From Leptospira sp. WS39.C2 (GTDB lineage: Bacteria; Spirochaetota; Leptospiria; Leptospirales; Leptospiraceae): a stretch of DNA of 64,000 bases. Below, one piece after another: positions 12,051 through 22,845 of the stretch. The notes under the pieces were generated by a model. It was not told the origin of the DNA, did no database searches, and worked only from the letters and a program-made list of their open reading frames with translations. Numbering within the stretch: the stretch's first letter is position 1; every line of letters begins with the position of its first letter. Made by a program: the position numbers and the translations under genes. The DNA is taken from positions 2,195,001 through 2,259,000 of the forward strand of contig NZ_CP162142.1 in the NCBI RefSeq assembly GCF_040833965.1. Reading direction: 5' to 3'.

Positions 12051-12678
12051 TCTTTTTTTAATCAATGTCAGTCTATTTCCAGAGACTGACATTACCGAAA
12101 AAGAAAATCGTTTAGACAAGGAAATCCTTTCCCTTTACCGAGACATCGCGAAGGCAAGGGATCTTTTGTCGTACGAACAGTTGTCATCACTTCCCGCAAA
12201 TACGACAATCCAATTCATTGGAACTTATCCGAACCGCACAGGCATACGGATTAGAAAATTCAAAGTGGACACAGACCCACAAAACAAAAATCGGATCAAA
12301 CATTCAGAAGAAAAATCCATTTTACTCGAATTTAATGGTTCCGTTTTATCTAAGGTCGAAATCCAAATCACTTCAGAAGACACAGAAATAGAACAAAAAA
12401 CCAGAACTAAAATCACAGACTCTACTCCACTTGATGATTCCGTCAATGATATGGTTATCCAATTTTCTGGAATTGATGGATCTGATAGTTTTCCACTTTC
12501 TTCCCTTCGAAATGATTCCATAAAACAGGAACGTAACGATTTCAAAAAAGATTTTTATATCAAATTTTTATTGGATTTTCACAGCCAACTGACATCGATT
12601 AGTGCACTTCAAAAAACAAGTGGCAATCAAAATCAGAAGAAAATGTTCAAACAATTGAATCAATCATTAGGGTATTAA
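12010..12678 (+). CDS. Exported protein of unknown function
   Basis: I do not recognise a family. With the ATG at 12010, residues 5-24 form a plausible signal peptide (basic start, [13 protein letters not shown] core), which favours this start although it lies 41 bases inside secG and has no clear ribosome binding site. The mature part is hydrophilic, rich in Ser, Asp and Lys, and carries alternating beta-like stretches ([18 protein letters not shown]). It ends two bases before the histidine kinase gene, so it appears cotranscribed with both secG and the two-component pair. The tight link to the kinase makes a role in that signalling pathway possible but unproven. Confidence 0.7.
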   Translation: MELLPKYRHLALLSLFLINVSLFPETDITEKENRLDKEILSLYRDIAKARDLLSYEQLSSLPANTTIQFIGTYPNRTGIRIRKFKVDTDPQNKNRIKHSEEKSILLEFNGSVLSKVEIQITSEDTEIEQKTRTKITDSTPLDDSVNDMVIQFSGIDGSDSFPLSSLRNDSIKQERNDFKKDFYIKFLLDFHSQLTSISALQKTSGNQNQKKMFKQLNQSLGY

Positions 12679-12679
12679 A

Positions 12680-13834
12680 TTGTCTGATTTTGGAAATCAT
12701 GGTGACTCTCCTTCGATGGAAAATATCGAAAAGGTGGCAGAAAAAGCCAGAGAATTGGAAGCCATTTACGATGTTGTCCAAGATCCATTAGTTCTAATAG
12801 ATTCAGATTTTAATATCCAAAGGGCAAATTTAGCCACAATTTTATTTGCAAAAAATAACAAATACGATGAACTATTAGACAAAAAATGTTTCGAAGTACT
12901 TTACCAACGAACAGACGTTTGTCCATATTGCCCCAAAATCAACGTCAAATCCAAAGACAAAAACCCAGGATATTCAACCCCAATCACTCGTGAAATATTT
13001 TTCCGTTCCGAAGACAAAAAACAAACCTTACTTTTAGAGTTTTATCCTTACCCAAAACAAGAAGATTTATTTTGGATGGTCGAAAAAATATCCGATGTCA
13101 CAAAACAAAGGGACAAAGAAGAAGAATCGTTTCGAATGCGTAACCTAGCCTCACTTGGGATTTTAATTTCAGGGATAGCCCATGAGTTAAACAATCCACT
13201 AACAGGGATAAGCCTAACATTACAAAACCTCAAAGCAAATTGGCAAAACCAACCACCAGAACAAATTGAAAAACGTTTAGATATGATTAAAAATGATATC
13301 TCACGGGCAGCGATCATAGTTTCTGATATCATCTCTTTTGCTAAAACAGACAAAGTGAAAGTCACACTTGGTGATATTGTAGAAACGATCAATCGTGCAA
13401 AAGATACAGTAATTCGATTGTATCCTCACCTAAGTAAAAACGTGAGTTGGCGGATCACCTGTGATCATGAATACCAATTTCCTTTCCATCCTGGCAAAAT
13501 GGAACGTTTGTTTATGAATTTATTTCGTAACTCGTTACAAGCTTTTGATTATAGACCTGGTGAAATCTCTATTGAAATTCGCAAAACAAAAAATTGGCTT
13601 CATATCATTATAGAAGACAATGCAGGTGGGATTCCTGATGCCATCATCCAAAAGATCTTTGACCCATTTTTTACAAGTAATAAATCAGGAACAGGAACTG
13701 GGCTTGGCCTTTCTATCTGCCACTCCATTGTGAAAGAACATGATGGAAACATCTCAGTTAAATCAGTAGAACAAAAAACAAGATTTACGATTTCCTTCCC
13801 GCTCACAAATGATATTACGGAGCCAAATTCATGA
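12680..13834 (+). CDS. PAS-domain sensor histidine kinase
   Basis: This is a cytoplasmic two-component kinase of 384 residues. A PAS fold (about 25-145) contains Cys70, Cys81 and Cys84 ([16 protein letters not shown]), the Cys pattern seen in many PAS sensors and suggesting metal or redox input. The H box has His168 ([13 protein letters not shown]). The HATPase domain shows N box (NSLQAF), G1 (EDNAGGIPD), F box (FDPFFTS) and G2 ([13 protein letters not shown]). The start is a TTG at 12680, one base after the preceding stop. It overlaps the receiver gene by 4 bases (ATGA), so the two are almost certainly partners. Confidence 0.92.
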   Translation: MSDFGNHGDSPSMENIEKVAEKARELEAIYDVVQDPLVLIDSDFNIQRANLATILFAKNNKYDELLDKKCFEVLYQRTDVCPYCPKINVKSKDKNPGYSTPITREIFFRSEDKKQTLLLEFYPYPKQEDLFWMVEKISDVTKQRDKEEESFRMRNLASLGILISGIAHELNNPLTGISLTLQNLKANWQNQPPEQIEKRLDMIKNDISRAAIIVSDIISFAKTDKVKVTLGDIVETINRAKDTVIRLYPHLSKNVSWRITCDHEYQFPFHPGKMERLFMNLFRNSLQAFDYRPGEISIEIRKTKNWLHIIIEDNAGGIPDAIIQKIFDPFFTSNKSGTGTGLGLSICHSIVKEHDGNISVKSVEQKTRFTISFPLTNDITEPNS

Positions 13835-14835
13835 AACAATCCATTCTCATTGTCGAAGACATTCATTCCATTCGGGAAGCTATTATGGATTTATTAAGTA
13901 CCAAATTTAATGTTTTTGGTGCGGAACATTTTGAAGAAGCGGTTTGGTATTTGACCAATGAAAAAATAGATTTAACCATTACAGATATCCGGCTTCCTGG
14001 TAAGTCAGGCATTGACCTTGTTAAACTCATCCAAAAGGAATTCCCTCATGTATTATATGCACTTATGACTGCTTATAATATTAATGAATACATTAAATAC
14101 GCCAAAGATTTACAAATTTGGAATATCATTCCTAAGTATAGTTTTTTAGACATTCACCTCATTGAAGTGATGGTTGAAAAACTATTGTCGAATGATATCT
14201 TTGGAATCGAAAAGTATTTTGGAAAAGATTTCCAAGTTTTTGAATCAAATATTAATAGTGAATTTGAAGATGCTCCATTTAATGGAATTGTTTATAAACA
14301 AATCAAATCCGACCAAGATCGTTCAATCCTCTGTGGGAAAATTTCAAAAAACCTCATCCAACTTGGAGCGCCCAAGGCCATCCAACAGGTGCTTGAGGAA
14401 CTTACTTCCAATGCAATGATCCGAGCTCCTCGTACAAACGAAGGAGAATACAAATACCAATTTGAAATTCCAAGCCATGATATGGTTGTACCACTCGATA
14501 ATATCCAACTCATGCCAGATGATTATTTTCTGATTGGATATGGATCTACTGAAAGTACGATTTTTATTGTAGTCCGTGATCAGTTTGGATCCCTTCGGAA
14601 AGAAGAAATTTTACACCGATTGGACCGACATATTAGTATTGATGAATCAACAGGGTTTCCGAAAGGTTTGGAAGATAGCCATGGACGTGGGCTTTACATC
14701 TGCCGAGAAATTTCAGACCAACTGATCTTTAATATCAAACCTGGAGTTTGTACAGAAACCATTGCCATGATCAACCGAGAAGGAAGGACCGGTTTTAAAT
14801 CCTTATCCATTTACGAAGTTGACGCAAAGTCATAA
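13831..14835 (+). CDS. Receiver domain fused to an RsbW-like ATPase domain
   Basis: Residues 1-120 are a CheY-like receiver: acidic pair near residues 9-10 (VEDI), phosphoacceptor Asp52 (ITDIRLPG), Thr in LMTAYN and Lys in IPKYS. The C-terminal part (about 185-325) is a GHKL-type ATP-binding domain with N box (VLEELTSNA), G1 (DQFGSL) and G2 ([15 protein letters not shown]), without the H-box dimerisation region of a histidine kinase. This resembles anti-sigma kinase or RsbW-type domains, so output may be through a protein partner rather than DNA. The middle part (about 120-180) is not assigned. It is coupled to the upstream kinase by a 4-base overlap. Confidence 0.85.
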   Translation: MKQSILIVEDIHSIREAIMDLLSTKFNVFGAEHFEEAVWYLTNEKIDLTITDIRLPGKSGIDLVKLIQKEFPHVLYALMTAYNINEYIKYAKDLQIWNIIPKYSFLDIHLIEVMVEKLLSNDIFGIEKYFGKDFQVFESNINSEFEDAPFNGIVYKQIKSDQDRSILCGKISKNLIQLGAPKAIQQVLEELTSNAMIRAPRTNEGEYKYQFEIPSHDMVVPLDNIQLMPDDYFLIGYGSTESTIFIVVRDQFGSLRKEEILHRLDRHISIDESTGFPKGLEDSHGRGLYICREISDQLIFNIKPGVCTETIAMINREGRTGFKSLSIYEVDAKS

Positions 14836-14906
14836 ACAAAAATTGGATTAAGTCAAACCAAATTACCTTGACCTTTCAAAGTAAATTTGTCTAAACAATG
14901 AAAAGT

Positions 14907-15974
14907 TTATAAGGATTGGATTTGCACTAAGTCCGTTTTTGTTTCCATATAAAAAACAGAATCGGCTTTTCCAGGGAAAAATCGAATTGGGAACTCTTGG
15001 GGTGCGATTCTTTTTTTCCGGATCAAGTCCCCTTTACCATTATAAAACAATAATTCTGAATCCAAAGCAGCAACTATGAATTGATCATTGATAAAAATGG
15101 ATTGGAATACTCCCCCTTGTTTGGATTTATTTTTCTCCCAAACGAGTGTTTCATTTTCATAAAACTGTAACGACTCTGGAGTTTGTAAAAAAATTTGCCC
15201 TTCATTTCCAATGACAAAAAACAATTGGTGTGGGTAAAATTTTGTTAATGCAAATTCTTCCTTTGTTTTTCCTACTTCATCCAAAATCAGGATAAAATCT
15301 TTGGCCTCCATTGAATAATGCACAGAGGTGAGTTTGCCATTTGGCGACAAAGAAACTGATTTATAAAATGAGTTCGGTTTTTCTTTTGAAATATCCAATC
15401 CAAAAATGAGGTTCCCTTTTTCATCCAAACGGTAAATTTCCCCACCTGAAAACAAAACAACAACACCTTTGTTTTTACTATCAAATTGGTAGTCTGTCAA
15501 GAACCTTCCATTTAACTCTTGTTTACCGATCTGATTACCACTTTCGTCAAGTAAAAAAACTGTATTATTATCACCTGATAAATACAAAACGGGGGAAGCA
15601 AAATACCCACTCCTTGGATAGGAATTGATTGGTTTTTTCCAATACAACTCACTGCTATCGGAGTAAAAATTCACTTCATCTCCAATTTTTTCATACAATA
15701 AATAACCATTTCCGAGCAGTGGAAAATCAACGAGATACTTAGGATCAATTTCTGGGCGAGAACTTGTTTTAAAGGAATAAAACTGTTTATTGTATTTGTA
15801 ACCATTAATGGTTTTTAAAGGGTCTTCGCCAAGTTTTGGAGGATTGGTTCCAAATCTACCTTCTAAATTCCAAATCCATGTCTCACGAATGCTAGGAACA
15901 AATTGTAAATCAACATCCCAACTCAAATAGAACAAAATAAAAAATCCGAGTGAATACAAAATGTTCTGAAACAT
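14907..15974 (-). CDS. Membrane-anchored beta-propeller-like protein
   Basis: An N-terminal hydrophobic segment (about 3-22) acts as signal peptide or anchor. The remaining 330 residues are repeated short beta segments with Gly/Asp turns (LDESGNQIGKQEL, LDEKGNLIFGLDI, LDEVGKTKEEFAL), the pattern of PQQ-like or WD-like propellers. The family cannot be named with certainty. It lies 13 bases after cinA on the same strand and is the last gene of the long minus-strand run. It faces the receiver/ATPase gene tail to tail across 71 bases, where I see no convincing terminator hairpin. Confidence 0.75.
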   Translation of the reverse strand: MFQNILYSLGFFILFYLSWDVDLQFVPSIRETWIWNLEGRFGTNPPKLGEDPLKTINGYKYNKQFYSFKTSSRPEIDPKYLVDFPLLGNGYLLYEKIGDEVNFYSDSSELYWKKPINSYPRSGYFASPVLYLSGDNNTVFLLDESGNQIGKQELNGRFLTDYQFDSKNKGVVVLFSGGEIYRLDEKGNLIFGLDISKEKPNSFYKSVSLSPNGKLTSVHYSMEAKDFILILDEVGKTKEEFALTKFYPHQLFFVIGNEGQIFLQTPESLQFYENETLVWEKNKSKQGGVFQSIFINDQFIVAALDSELLFYNGKGDLIRKKRIAPQEFPIRFFPGKADSVFYMETKTDLVQIQSL

Positions 15975-15987
15975 AACTGATACGATC

Positions 15988-17232
15988 CTAGTTTTTGAAT
16001 GATTGGTATACTAAAAATAAAGCTGTATTACTTGCATTTTCACGAATGGATTCTCGGTTCCCCGGAAATAAATACCGATGCACGGAGATGTTTCCATTTG
16101 GTTCCCGAATTCCTATACATACAGTCCCAACTGGTTTTTCGGGACTGCCACCTTCAGGACCCGCAATCCCTGTAATGGAGATTCCAAAATCGGTTCCTGT
16201 TTTCCTACAAAGTCCATCTACCATGGCCCTAGCTACTTCTTCACTCACTGCTCCATAGGTATTGATTGTTTCCATTGGAATTCCAAGCAAATTTGATTTC
16301 ATTTCATTGGAGTATGTTAAAAAACCACCTATAAAATAGGAACTGGAACCAGGTTGTTCGGTTAGTTTTTTCCCTAGAAGTCCACCTGTACAACTTTCAG
16401 CAACAGAAATTGTCAATTTTTCCTTTAACAACTGTTCGTGGACAAACTGAAAAACATCATCAGAGATGATTTTTGGATAGGTGTCTTCTAAACGTTGGAT
16501 GATGGTAGAAAGTAAGGTTTCATTTGTGGATTGAAAGATACACTTAATATAACCTCTATTAGCAGTGACACCCCACTCTGCTTCCTGGAAAAACTCATCC
16601 CTATTTGGTTCAATAAAATCATTCTGGAATAATGATTCACCAATATTCCACAACCATTTTGTTTTTTGGTGTAGGTTCTCTCTTGGGTAAAGTTTTTTTA
16701 ATTCCGGGACAAGGCGGCGTTTGAACATCTCTGTCATCTCAGAAGGGACACCAGGCATACAAACTAAATGCGATTTTTCCCCAATTGTTTCAATGAAGCC
16801 AACTGCGATGCCAACCGAGTTATCCAATGTTTTACAACCTTCTGGAACAAATGTTTGGCGAAACACACTAGGTAGGATATCTTTATATTCCTTGCCTCTC
16901 GATTCATAAATTTTAGTTAAACGCAGTTTTGCCTTTTCGACGGAGTAAGAAGTTTTTCCCGTAAGTTTTAAAACGGTTTCTAAGGTATAATCATCTTCTG
17001 TGGGACCGAGTCCCCCTGTCATAATGGCAAGCACTGGTGTTTCTTTTGCGAGACTTTGCAAAGATTGTAACTCAGATAAAATGAGTTTGGGATCGTCAGG
17101 TAAGGTAATGAATTTTTTAACCTTCCATCCGAGTTCAAACAATTGGTTGGCAATCCAACCAGAGTTTGTGTCCACACTCCTTCCTGCAGTGAGCTCAGAC
17201 CCAGTTGACAAAATGACAATGTATGGTGACAT
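15988..17232 (-). CDS. cinA: CinA family protein (nicotinamide-nucleotide amidohydrolase type)
   Basis: The N-terminal MoCF-like domain (about 1-170; ILSTGSELTAGR, MTGGLGPTEDD, CMPGVPSEM) and the C-terminal CinA/PncC domain (about 255-414; SVAESCTGGLLGKKL, SITGIAGPEGGSPEKP VGTV) match full-length CinA, which can deamidate NMN for NAD salvage and is named from competence loci. The ATG at 17232 is preferred; the TTG directly before it (17235) is also possible. It follows argS by 6 bases. Linkage to recO, argS and dnaB suggests coordinated housekeeping expression rather than a competence operon. Confidence 0.93.
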   Translation of the reverse strand: MSPYIVILSTGSELTAGRSVDTNSGWIANQLFELGWKVKKFITLPDDPKLILSELQSLQSLAKETPVLAIMTGGLGPTEDDYTLETVLKLTGKTSYSVEKAKLRLTKIYESRGKEYKDILPSVFRQTFVPEGCKTLDNSVGIAVGFIETIGEKSHLVCMPGVPSEMTEMFKRRLVPELKKLYPRENLHQKTKWLWNIGESLFQNDFIEPNRDEFFQEAEWGVTANRGYIKCIFQSTNETLLSTIIQRLEDTYPKIISDDVFQFVHEQLLKEKLTISVAESCTGGLLGKKLTEQPGSSSYFIGGFLTYSNEMKSNLLGIPMETINTYGAVSEEVARAMVDGLCRKTGTDFGISITGIAGPEGGSPEKPVGTVCIGIREPNGNISVHRYLFPGNRESIRENASNTALFLVYQSFKN

Positions 17233-17238
17233 CAAAGA

Positions 17239-19014
17239 TTACTCTTCTTCTTTCGACATTTTTTCAGGAGCAGAAATTCCAAGAAGTTCCAAACCCGAAG
17301 CAATCGAAAGTTTTGTAAAGTAGATGAGTAGAAGTAGATGGTCTCTTTCTTCCCCTTGTTTTTCCTTAATCCGATTGTCTTTGTGTGAATAAAACTTTGT
17401 AAAAGCCTTACTAAGTGACTGGAGGTAATTTGTTAGACGATGCGGTTCGAGGTTTGTCGCTGTGTCATACACTTCTTCTTGAAACCTTGAAACCCAAAAA
17501 AGCAGTCGTATCCGTTCTTCCGATTGGAACCATTCTCCATTTAAATTTGTTGGAGCTTTCCAACCTGAAAGTGATATCTGTAATTCACGAAAAATAGAAC
17601 AAACTCTTGCATGGGCATATTGGATATAAAACACAGGATTTTTATCCGACTCATCTTTTGCTAAGTCCAAATCAAAATCAAGCGGGGCATCTGAACTACG
17701 CATAAGGAAAAAATAACGACCAACATCCTTTCCATTTTTTCCTAAATACGCAAGTAAATCACGCATGGTTTGGAAAATACCCAAACGTTTACTCATTTTT
17801 ACCTTTTCTTTGTTTTCAATGAGGTTTACTTGTTGGGCGATGAGAACTAAAAAACTATCCTTCGCTTTTCCAAACGATTCGACGGCACCTTTTAATCGTG
17901 CGATATAACCATAGTGGTCTGGTCCCCAAATATCAATGAGTTTGGAAAAACCTCGTTTGTATTTGTCATAATGGTAGGCAATGTCTGCCATGAGATACGT
18001 TGGCCTTCCATCTTCCCTGCGGATCACACGGTCTTTATCATCACCATACAAAGTGGATAAAAAATGAAGTTTGCCATCAATGGTTGCTACATCGTCTTTT
18101 TTTAAAAGAGAAGGAACAGCTTCGACCGCACCTGCTTCATGTAAACTCCTTTCACTATAAAACAAATCAAAGTTAACTCCAAATAATTTGAGGTCCTCTT
18201 TTTGCCTACTCAAGTTGTATTCTACCGCATACTTAGATAAAAACTGAACCAACTCTTCCCAATCTTTTTTGGTAATCCAATCATCTACTTGTTTTCGTTT
18301 TGTAACGTCTGCGAGTAATTCTTTGGCAATGTCTTTGATGTATTCCCCACGATAACTTTCTTTTGGTAAAATTCGTTTTTCAATCAGAGAAAATACGGAT
18401 TCATCACTCTCTTCCTCTTGGAAGGTAATGGAATCTCCCTTTTCTTCAAAAATACGAAGGAGAACGGCTACACCAAGCAAATACACTTGGTTACCATAAT
18501 CATTTACATAGAACTCTCGTTTTACGTTATGCCCAAGACTTGAAAGTAAATTGGCGAGAGCATCCCCGTATGCCGCAGAACGAGCTGACACAATATTCAT
18601 GGGTCCTGTGGGATTGGCAGAAACAAACTCGAGTAGAATATTCTCCGTATCTTCCGATTTTGCAAAAGAAACAGAAGGTTCCATCACAGATTTTGTGTAT
18701 TGGACTAAAAAAGAAGGACGGATCCGAAAATTTATAAAACCAGGTGGGGAGAAGGTAACAAATTCAAATAAATTGTCGTTACTTATTTCCAAAAGCACAG
18801 CTTCTGCTATTTCTTTTGGATTCATTTTGAAATGATTTTTGTTTTCTAATGCAAAGGGAGATGAGTAATCTCCAAATTTTTCATCACGAGAGTATTCGAT
18901 TCTGATTTTAAAGTCAGAGAGAGGAAGGTCTACATTCTGTTTGGAAAGATACGATTTGACCGCCGTTTGAAGTTCTTTTAATACAAGATTCTTTAATAAT
19001 TGGTTGGCTTTCAT
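17239..19014 (-). CDS. argS: Arginyl-tRNA synthetase with a divergent HIGH motif
   Basis: It charges tRNA-Arg. The 591 residues carry the ArgRS N-terminal domain, the class I catalytic domain and the C-terminal DALR anticodon-binding domain (YIQYAHARVCSIFRELQ onward). The KMSK loop is canonical (KVKMSKRLG, about 404-412). The HIGH signature that should follow NPTGP reads MNIVSARSAAYGD: residues 140-143 are Asn-Ile-Val-Ser, so both histidines are replaced. The DNA supports this (AAT ATT GTG TCA). The rest of the active-site frame (LEFVSANPTGP) is intact and the gene sits among essential genes, so I assume it is functional. The start overlaps the upstream small gene by 4 bases. Confidence 0.95.
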   Translation of the reverse strand: MKANQLLKNLVLKELQTAVKSYLSKQNVDLPLSDFKIRIEYSRDEKFGDYSSPFALENKNHFKMNPKEIAEAVLLEISNDNLFEFVTFSPPGFINFRIRPSFLVQYTKSVMEPSVSFAKSEDTENILLEFVSANPTGPMNIVSARSAAYGDALANLLSSLGHNVKREFYVNDYGNQVYLLGVAVLLRIFEEKGDSITFQEEESDESVFSLIEKRILPKESYRGEYIKDIAKELLADVTKRKQVDDWITKKDWEELVQFLSKYAVEYNLSRQKEDLKLFGVNFDLFYSERSLHEAGAVEAVPSLLKKDDVATIDGKLHFLSTLYGDDKDRVIRREDGRPTYLMADIAYHYDKYKRGFSKLIDIWGPDHYGYIARLKGAVESFGKAKDSFLVLIAQQVNLIENKEKVKMSKRLGIFQTMRDLLAYLGKNGKDVGRYFFLMRSSDAPLDFDLDLAKDESDKNPVFYIQYAHARVCSIFRELQISLSGWKAPTNLNGEWFQSEERIRLLFWVSRFQEEVYDTATNLEPHRLTNYLQSLSKAFTKFYSHKDNRIKEKQGEERDHLLLLIYFTKLSIASGLELLGISAPEKMSKEEE

Positions 19015-19271
19015 TTTTCTATTTTAAGTTCCATCTTTAATTGGTCTGCATTTTCCCATAGTGCAAAACTTTTGATTTTGAAACGTGTTACAAAATTGGG
19101 AATGGTTTCTTTTGGATCACGAAGGACGGCTTGGAAAGATTCTTGTTTCGGTTTAGAAACCAAGGGAAAGGACTTTGCCTTTAGGTTTTCATTTTTCAGT
19201 AATATTTGAAAGAGTGCAAGAAATACTGAAACAGTCATCACAATCAAAATGGTTTTCGTGATAAAATTCAT
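19011..19271 (-). CDS. Small single-pass membrane protein of unknown function
   Basis: This 86-residue protein has one N-terminal membrane helix (about 5-24) and a hydrophilic, Lys-rich remainder. Both ends overlap neighbours by 4 bases (ATGA): its start overlaps the recO stop and its stop overlaps the argS start, so it is embedded in the operon and very likely translated. I recognise no family. Topology suggests a short cytoplasmic tail and an outer domain of about 60 residues. Confidence 0.7.
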   Translation of the reverse strand: MNFITKTILIVMTVSVFLALFQILLKNENLKAKSFPLVSKPKQESFQAVLRDPKETIPNFVTRFKIKSFALWENADQLKMELKIEK

Positions 19272-20017
19272 AATTCCCCAATGGTTTTATAAAATTCAAA
19301 ATAAGATTTTAACTCTCTTCCCAGGAGAGAACGGAGAAACTGATTGAGGATTAGATCCCCCTCTCGGTATTCCATTTCTTTCGGAAAGATGGTTAATACA
19401 TTTGAAAATTTCTTAGATAACATCGTATGAAACAGTTTTAAAACAGGCAAATGATCTTTGGTAATGGGATGGCAATCTGAACATAAAAATTCTCGAGAAT
19501 CCACTGAAAAATACGCTTTGGTTTTTGATAATACGTCTTCCCCACAAGTATGACAATAAAATTCAGTGGGGAAATGCCCCATGTGGGTAAGGGCTCTGAG
19601 TTTGAAAAATGGTAAAATTTCTTTTCGAAAGCCATTGGCATTGGATACATCCAAACTCCCGAGAAGCAATTGGTATAAAAAAGGATGGCTCTCCGCTTCA
19701 GGATACAAATGAGATGTTAGTTCTGTAATGTACAAAACAAAAAGAGTTCCTACATAATCCGATTTCAACTCATCATATCGTTTTGTAAGGTGGATCTCTT
19801 TTGTGGACTTCCAATCCTTTTCTGCCTGGTCATAATAATCGACTTCCACAAGGCATCCGAGTTCGGTGGAGATGATAGCACGCCTCTTGGATTTACGAAT
19901 CCCTTTGCTGATAAAATTCATTCGGACTTGGGTCTCACCCGCTAAACTGATAAGGCGGTCACTATCCCCTATATCTTTACTTTGGATGATGATTCCCGTT
20001 TCTTTTCGAATGGCCAT
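19268..20017 (-). CDS. recO: DNA repair protein RecO
   Basis: RecO helps load RecA on SSB-coated gaps with RecF and RecR. The N-terminal OB fold is recognisable (TGIIIQSKDIGDSDRLISL, then FISKGIRKSKRR), followed by the helical C-terminal domain and a Cys cluster (CHTCGEDV, CSDCH) matching the zinc-binding site of many RecO proteins. Length 249 is normal. The ATG at 20017 abuts the ybeY stop with no spacer. SSB, its partner, is encoded upstream in the same gene run. Confidence 0.93.
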   Translation of the reverse strand: MAIRKETGIIIQSKDIGDSDRLISLAGETQVRMNFISKGIRKSKRRAIISTELGCLVEVDYYDQAEKDWKSTKEIHLTKRYDELKSDYVGTLFVLYITELTSHLYPEAESHPFLYQLLLGSLDVSNANGFRKEILPFFKLRALTHMGHFPTEFYCHTCGEDVLSKTKAYFSVDSREFLCSDCHPITKDHLPVLKLFHTMLSKKFSNVLTIFPKEMEYREGDLILNQFLRSLLGRELKSYFEFYKTIGEL

Positions 20018-20482
20018 CTACGTAGCAAATACCAAATCCAAACATTCATCTTCCATTTTTCTCATAAGAATGGCATCTTCTTCATTGGTTTCATGATCAT
20101 AACCAAACAAATGTAAGATACCATGCACAAGTAACCTGTAAAATTCATCAATAATAGAATGGCCTATCTCTTTTGCTTGGATACGGCAGGTTTCCATGGA
20201 AATCACAACTTCTCCCAAAATTTGGACGGGAAGTTTTTCAATATGAGAATACAATGGAAAGGATAACACATCTGTCGGTTTTTCTTTCCCACGCCTTTCT
20301 CCGTTGATTACAGTCATTTGGGCATCATCTACAAGTAAAACAGAAAGTTCTAATACTTGCAAATAACTAGGAGCTAAGTACTTTAAAATTATTTCACAAT
20401 TTCTTTGAACAAGGTCTGGATCAATATCAGTTTGGTTTGTTTCATCGTTCCAATTTATGGAAACCAAAAGCGAAGGGTTCAT
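20018..20482 (-). CDS. ybeY: Endoribonuclease YbeY
   Basis: YbeY is a metal-dependent RNase involved in 16S rRNA 3' maturation and ribosome quality control. The UPF0054 signature is complete: three His spaced as [11 protein letters not shown] (about 117-127), with upstream [10 protein letters not shown] and DVLSFPL. Length 154 is standard. Its start overlaps the HD-domain gene stop by 4 bases. The phoH-pgpH-ybeY order here is widely conserved in bacteria, which supports all three calls. Confidence 0.95.
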   Translation of the reverse strand: MNPSLLVSINWNDETNQTDIDPDLVQRNCEIILKYLAPSYLQVLELSVLLVDDAQMTVINGERRGKEKPTDVLSFPLYSHIEKLPVQILGEVVISMETCRIQAKEIGHSIIDEFYRLLVHGILHLFGYDHETNEEDAILMRKMEDECLDLVFAT

Positions 20483-22845
20483 CGTTTAGTCTTTTTGGAA
20501 TTTGCTGATTCTAATGCTTTTGTGTCTTCTGGTTTCGGGTATTTTGGTCTTTGGTGGAGACTTGAGAGTAATACTTCTTTGAAACTTCCTTTGATGATTT
20601 CTAAATCACCAATGGTCAATCCACTTTCGTCCAATTGGTTTTCTGCCAGTTTGGAATTAATGATTTTACGAATCAATTCATCCAAACTTTCTTGCGACAC
20701 TTCGTCTAACGAGCGAGAAGCGGCTTCCAAGGAATCCGCAATCATAACGATAGCTGTTTCCTTACTTTGTGGTTTTGGGCCTGGGTATTGGAAATCTTTT
20801 TTATTGATATTTTTCCGTGCGCTACTTGAGATCTCTTGTAAGGCTTTGTGATAAAAGAATGCCATGGTGGATGTTCCGTGATGTTCCGGAATAAAATTGA
20901 TGATTTCTCGCGGAAGCCTTGCTTTTTTAGCCATTTCAATCCCGTCTAACACGTGATCAATGACAGTTTTTGCGGCCAGAGCAGGATTATTTTTATCAAT
21001 ATGTTCTGGTTTTGGGATCAAATGTTGGTTTTCTACAAAAAAACCAGCATTCGGAATTTTTCCAATGTCATGAAAATACACACCTACACGAACAAGGAGG
21101 CGGTCCAAATTTAAATTTTGTGCTGCTCGTTCGGAAAGAGCTGCTACCATAAAGGTATGAGTGTAAGTGGAAGGAGCTTTGGTAAGAAGCTGTTGTAAAA
21201 GAGGATGGCCCGTATCTGCAAGTTCAATCAATTTGAATCTTGTGGGTATGTTAAAAATATATTCGTAAAGTGGGAGTAAAAACTGTACGGCGGTGGCACT
21301 GGCAAACCCATTCACAAAACACATGATGGTTATATGAAAAAGATTGGAATTACTTAGGTCTTTGAAAAACCCAGCGCCACTGGATACATAAAACTCCCGT
21401 CCATCAAAAAGATAACCTGCAGTAGTCACAAGGATTTGTACAAATGTGAGTAAAAATCCAGCTTTTAAAAAATCGATTCGTTTGAGTAACCTTCTACCAT
21501 AAATAGAACTCATCACAGCAACTGTGAATGCTAACATAAAGGAAGTGGGGTTGTATCGTGAGGCAAAAAATACGGCAAAGGATAAAAAGAATCCAATGGC
21601 TATGGAGAGTTGTTCGTCATACACAAAACCTAGTAACAAACATAACATCCCTACAGGGACAAACATACCAAAATAGTAAACTGCCGACAAATCACTGTCA
21701 GTGGCATAAAAGACCTTGGATAATAAATAAATCGAAGCAATGACAATCCAAAGGGTAAAAAAGATGATGAGATTACTCGATAGGTCATTGAGTCGATTAG
21801 GCCGATAACGAATCAAATAAAATCCTACAATCACAATGAGAACACACTGCGTGAGAAAAATAGAAATGATAGAAGCAAGGTTTGCTCTAGTGGCATATAA
21901 ATTCATCATATCCAGTTTTAACTTCACTTCTGGAGTGATGACATCCCCTGCCCTTACGATGATTTCATTTGCTTGGATTCGGCTTTTTTGTACGGAAACG
22001 GCATTTGCTGCTTTTAACCTAGCATTTTCCGTTTCCTCTGGGTTGTAATTACATGCAGGATAGGAATAAACATAATACAATCCAATCCGGGAAACGGCCT
22101 TAAGTAATGAGTCAGAAACATTGGGTAATTTTTCAGAAGCTAACTTAGACAATACGGCAGTCACTGGACCGTCTTTGTAAATCTGCGAACGAGGGATGAC
22201 TAAGTTTCCATCGATGATCGTTGTATGGTCTTGGGTACCGATATTACGAATTTTTGCACCCGCTTTGTCTAAATCTTTAGCAAATGGCAAATCTTCTTTA
22301 ACAATACAATATTTGGAAAAAATCAAATTGGTGTACTGTTGTATGAAATTTTTTAATTTTTCTTTTTTGGGATAATCCAAGATCGCTTGGATCTCTTCGT
22401 TAGTACGATTCCGCCACCTAGGGATCCGGTCTTTGATCACCGTCGGGTTTGATTTCCCTTCTATTACTGCAGTGCGAAGGACTTCTAAATCCTCTGATAA
22501 ATTGGTATCAATGCCAGAAGTCAGAACCCCAAAATCTTTATCAAAGGCAAATGGAACATTGGATTTTGCTTTTTGTTTTTCTAAATTGGTTTTTTCGGTA
22601 TCTTCATAAGAAAACTCTTTGACTGATTGGATGGTTTCGGGTGCAATTTTCCCTTCGGAAAACAATCCATCTGGGTCTGTATTAACTTTAGTTTGTCCAA
22701 AAAATGGAATCGAAAGAACATAAGTTACAAAAAGCAAAGTGAGAAATACCAAAATGATTTGGATGTTACGAACAACTGAAACTGGCCTAACTTTTGTTAA
22801 AAAGTCAGTCACACTTGTCATCGAAGAATCAAAGATTGCTTTCAT
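20479..22845 (-). CDS. pgpH: Membrane HD-domain cyclic-di-AMP phosphodiesterase, PgpH family
   Basis: PgpH hydrolyses the second messenger c-di-AMP. The 788 residues follow the family plan: an N-terminal helix (about 27-50), an extracytoplasmic 7TMR-HDED sensor (about 50-330, with VIVRAGDVI near its end), about seven membrane helices (about 335-530), and a cytoplasmic HD domain (about 555-725). Metal-binding residues are visible in [34 protein letters not shown] and PEHHGTS. It overlaps phoH and ybeY by 4 bases at each end. A diadenylate cyclase should exist elsewhere in the genome. Confidence 0.93.
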   Translation of the reverse strand: MKAIFDSSMTSVTDFLTKVRPVSVVRNIQIILVFLTLLFVTYVLSIPFFGQTKVNTDPDGLFSEGKIAPETIQSVKEFSYEDTEKTNLEKQKAKSNVPFAFDKDFGVLTSGIDTNLSEDLEVLRTAVIEGKSNPTVIKDRIPRWRNRTNEEIQAILDYPKKEKLKNFIQQYTNLIFSKYCIVKEDLPFAKDLDKAGAKIRNIGTQDHTTIIDGNLVIPRSQIYKDGPVTAVLSKLASEKLPNVSDSLLKAVSRIGLYYVYSYPACNYNPEETENARLKAANAVSVQKSRIQANEIIVRAGDVITPEVKLKLDMMNLYATRANLASIISIFLTQCVLIVIVGFYLIRYRPNRLNDLSSNLIIFFTLWIVIASIYLLSKVFYATDSDLSAVYYFGMFVPVGMLCLLLGFVYDEQLSIAIGFFLSFAVFFASRYNPTSFMLAFTVAVMSSIYGRRLLKRIDFLKAGFLLTFVQILVTTAGYLFDGREFYVSSGAGFFKDLSNSNLFHITIMCFVNGFASATAVQFLLPLYEYIFNIPTRFKLIELADTGHPLLQQLLTKAPSTYTHTFMVAALSERAAQNLNLDRLLVRVGVYFHDIGKIPNAGFFVENQHLIPKPEHIDKNNPALAAKTVIDHVLDGIEMAKKARLPREIINFIPEHHGTSTMAFFYHKALQEISSSARKNINKKDFQYPGPKPQSKETAIVMIADSLEAASRSLDEVSQESLDELIRKIINSKLAENQLDESGLTIGDLEIIKGSFKEVLLSSLHQRPKYPKPEDTKALESANSKKTKR

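Noticed and set aside
20405..20851. 148-codon plus-strand frame opposite ybeY and pgpH
   Set aside because: Antisense to two well-supported genes with clear catalytic motifs.
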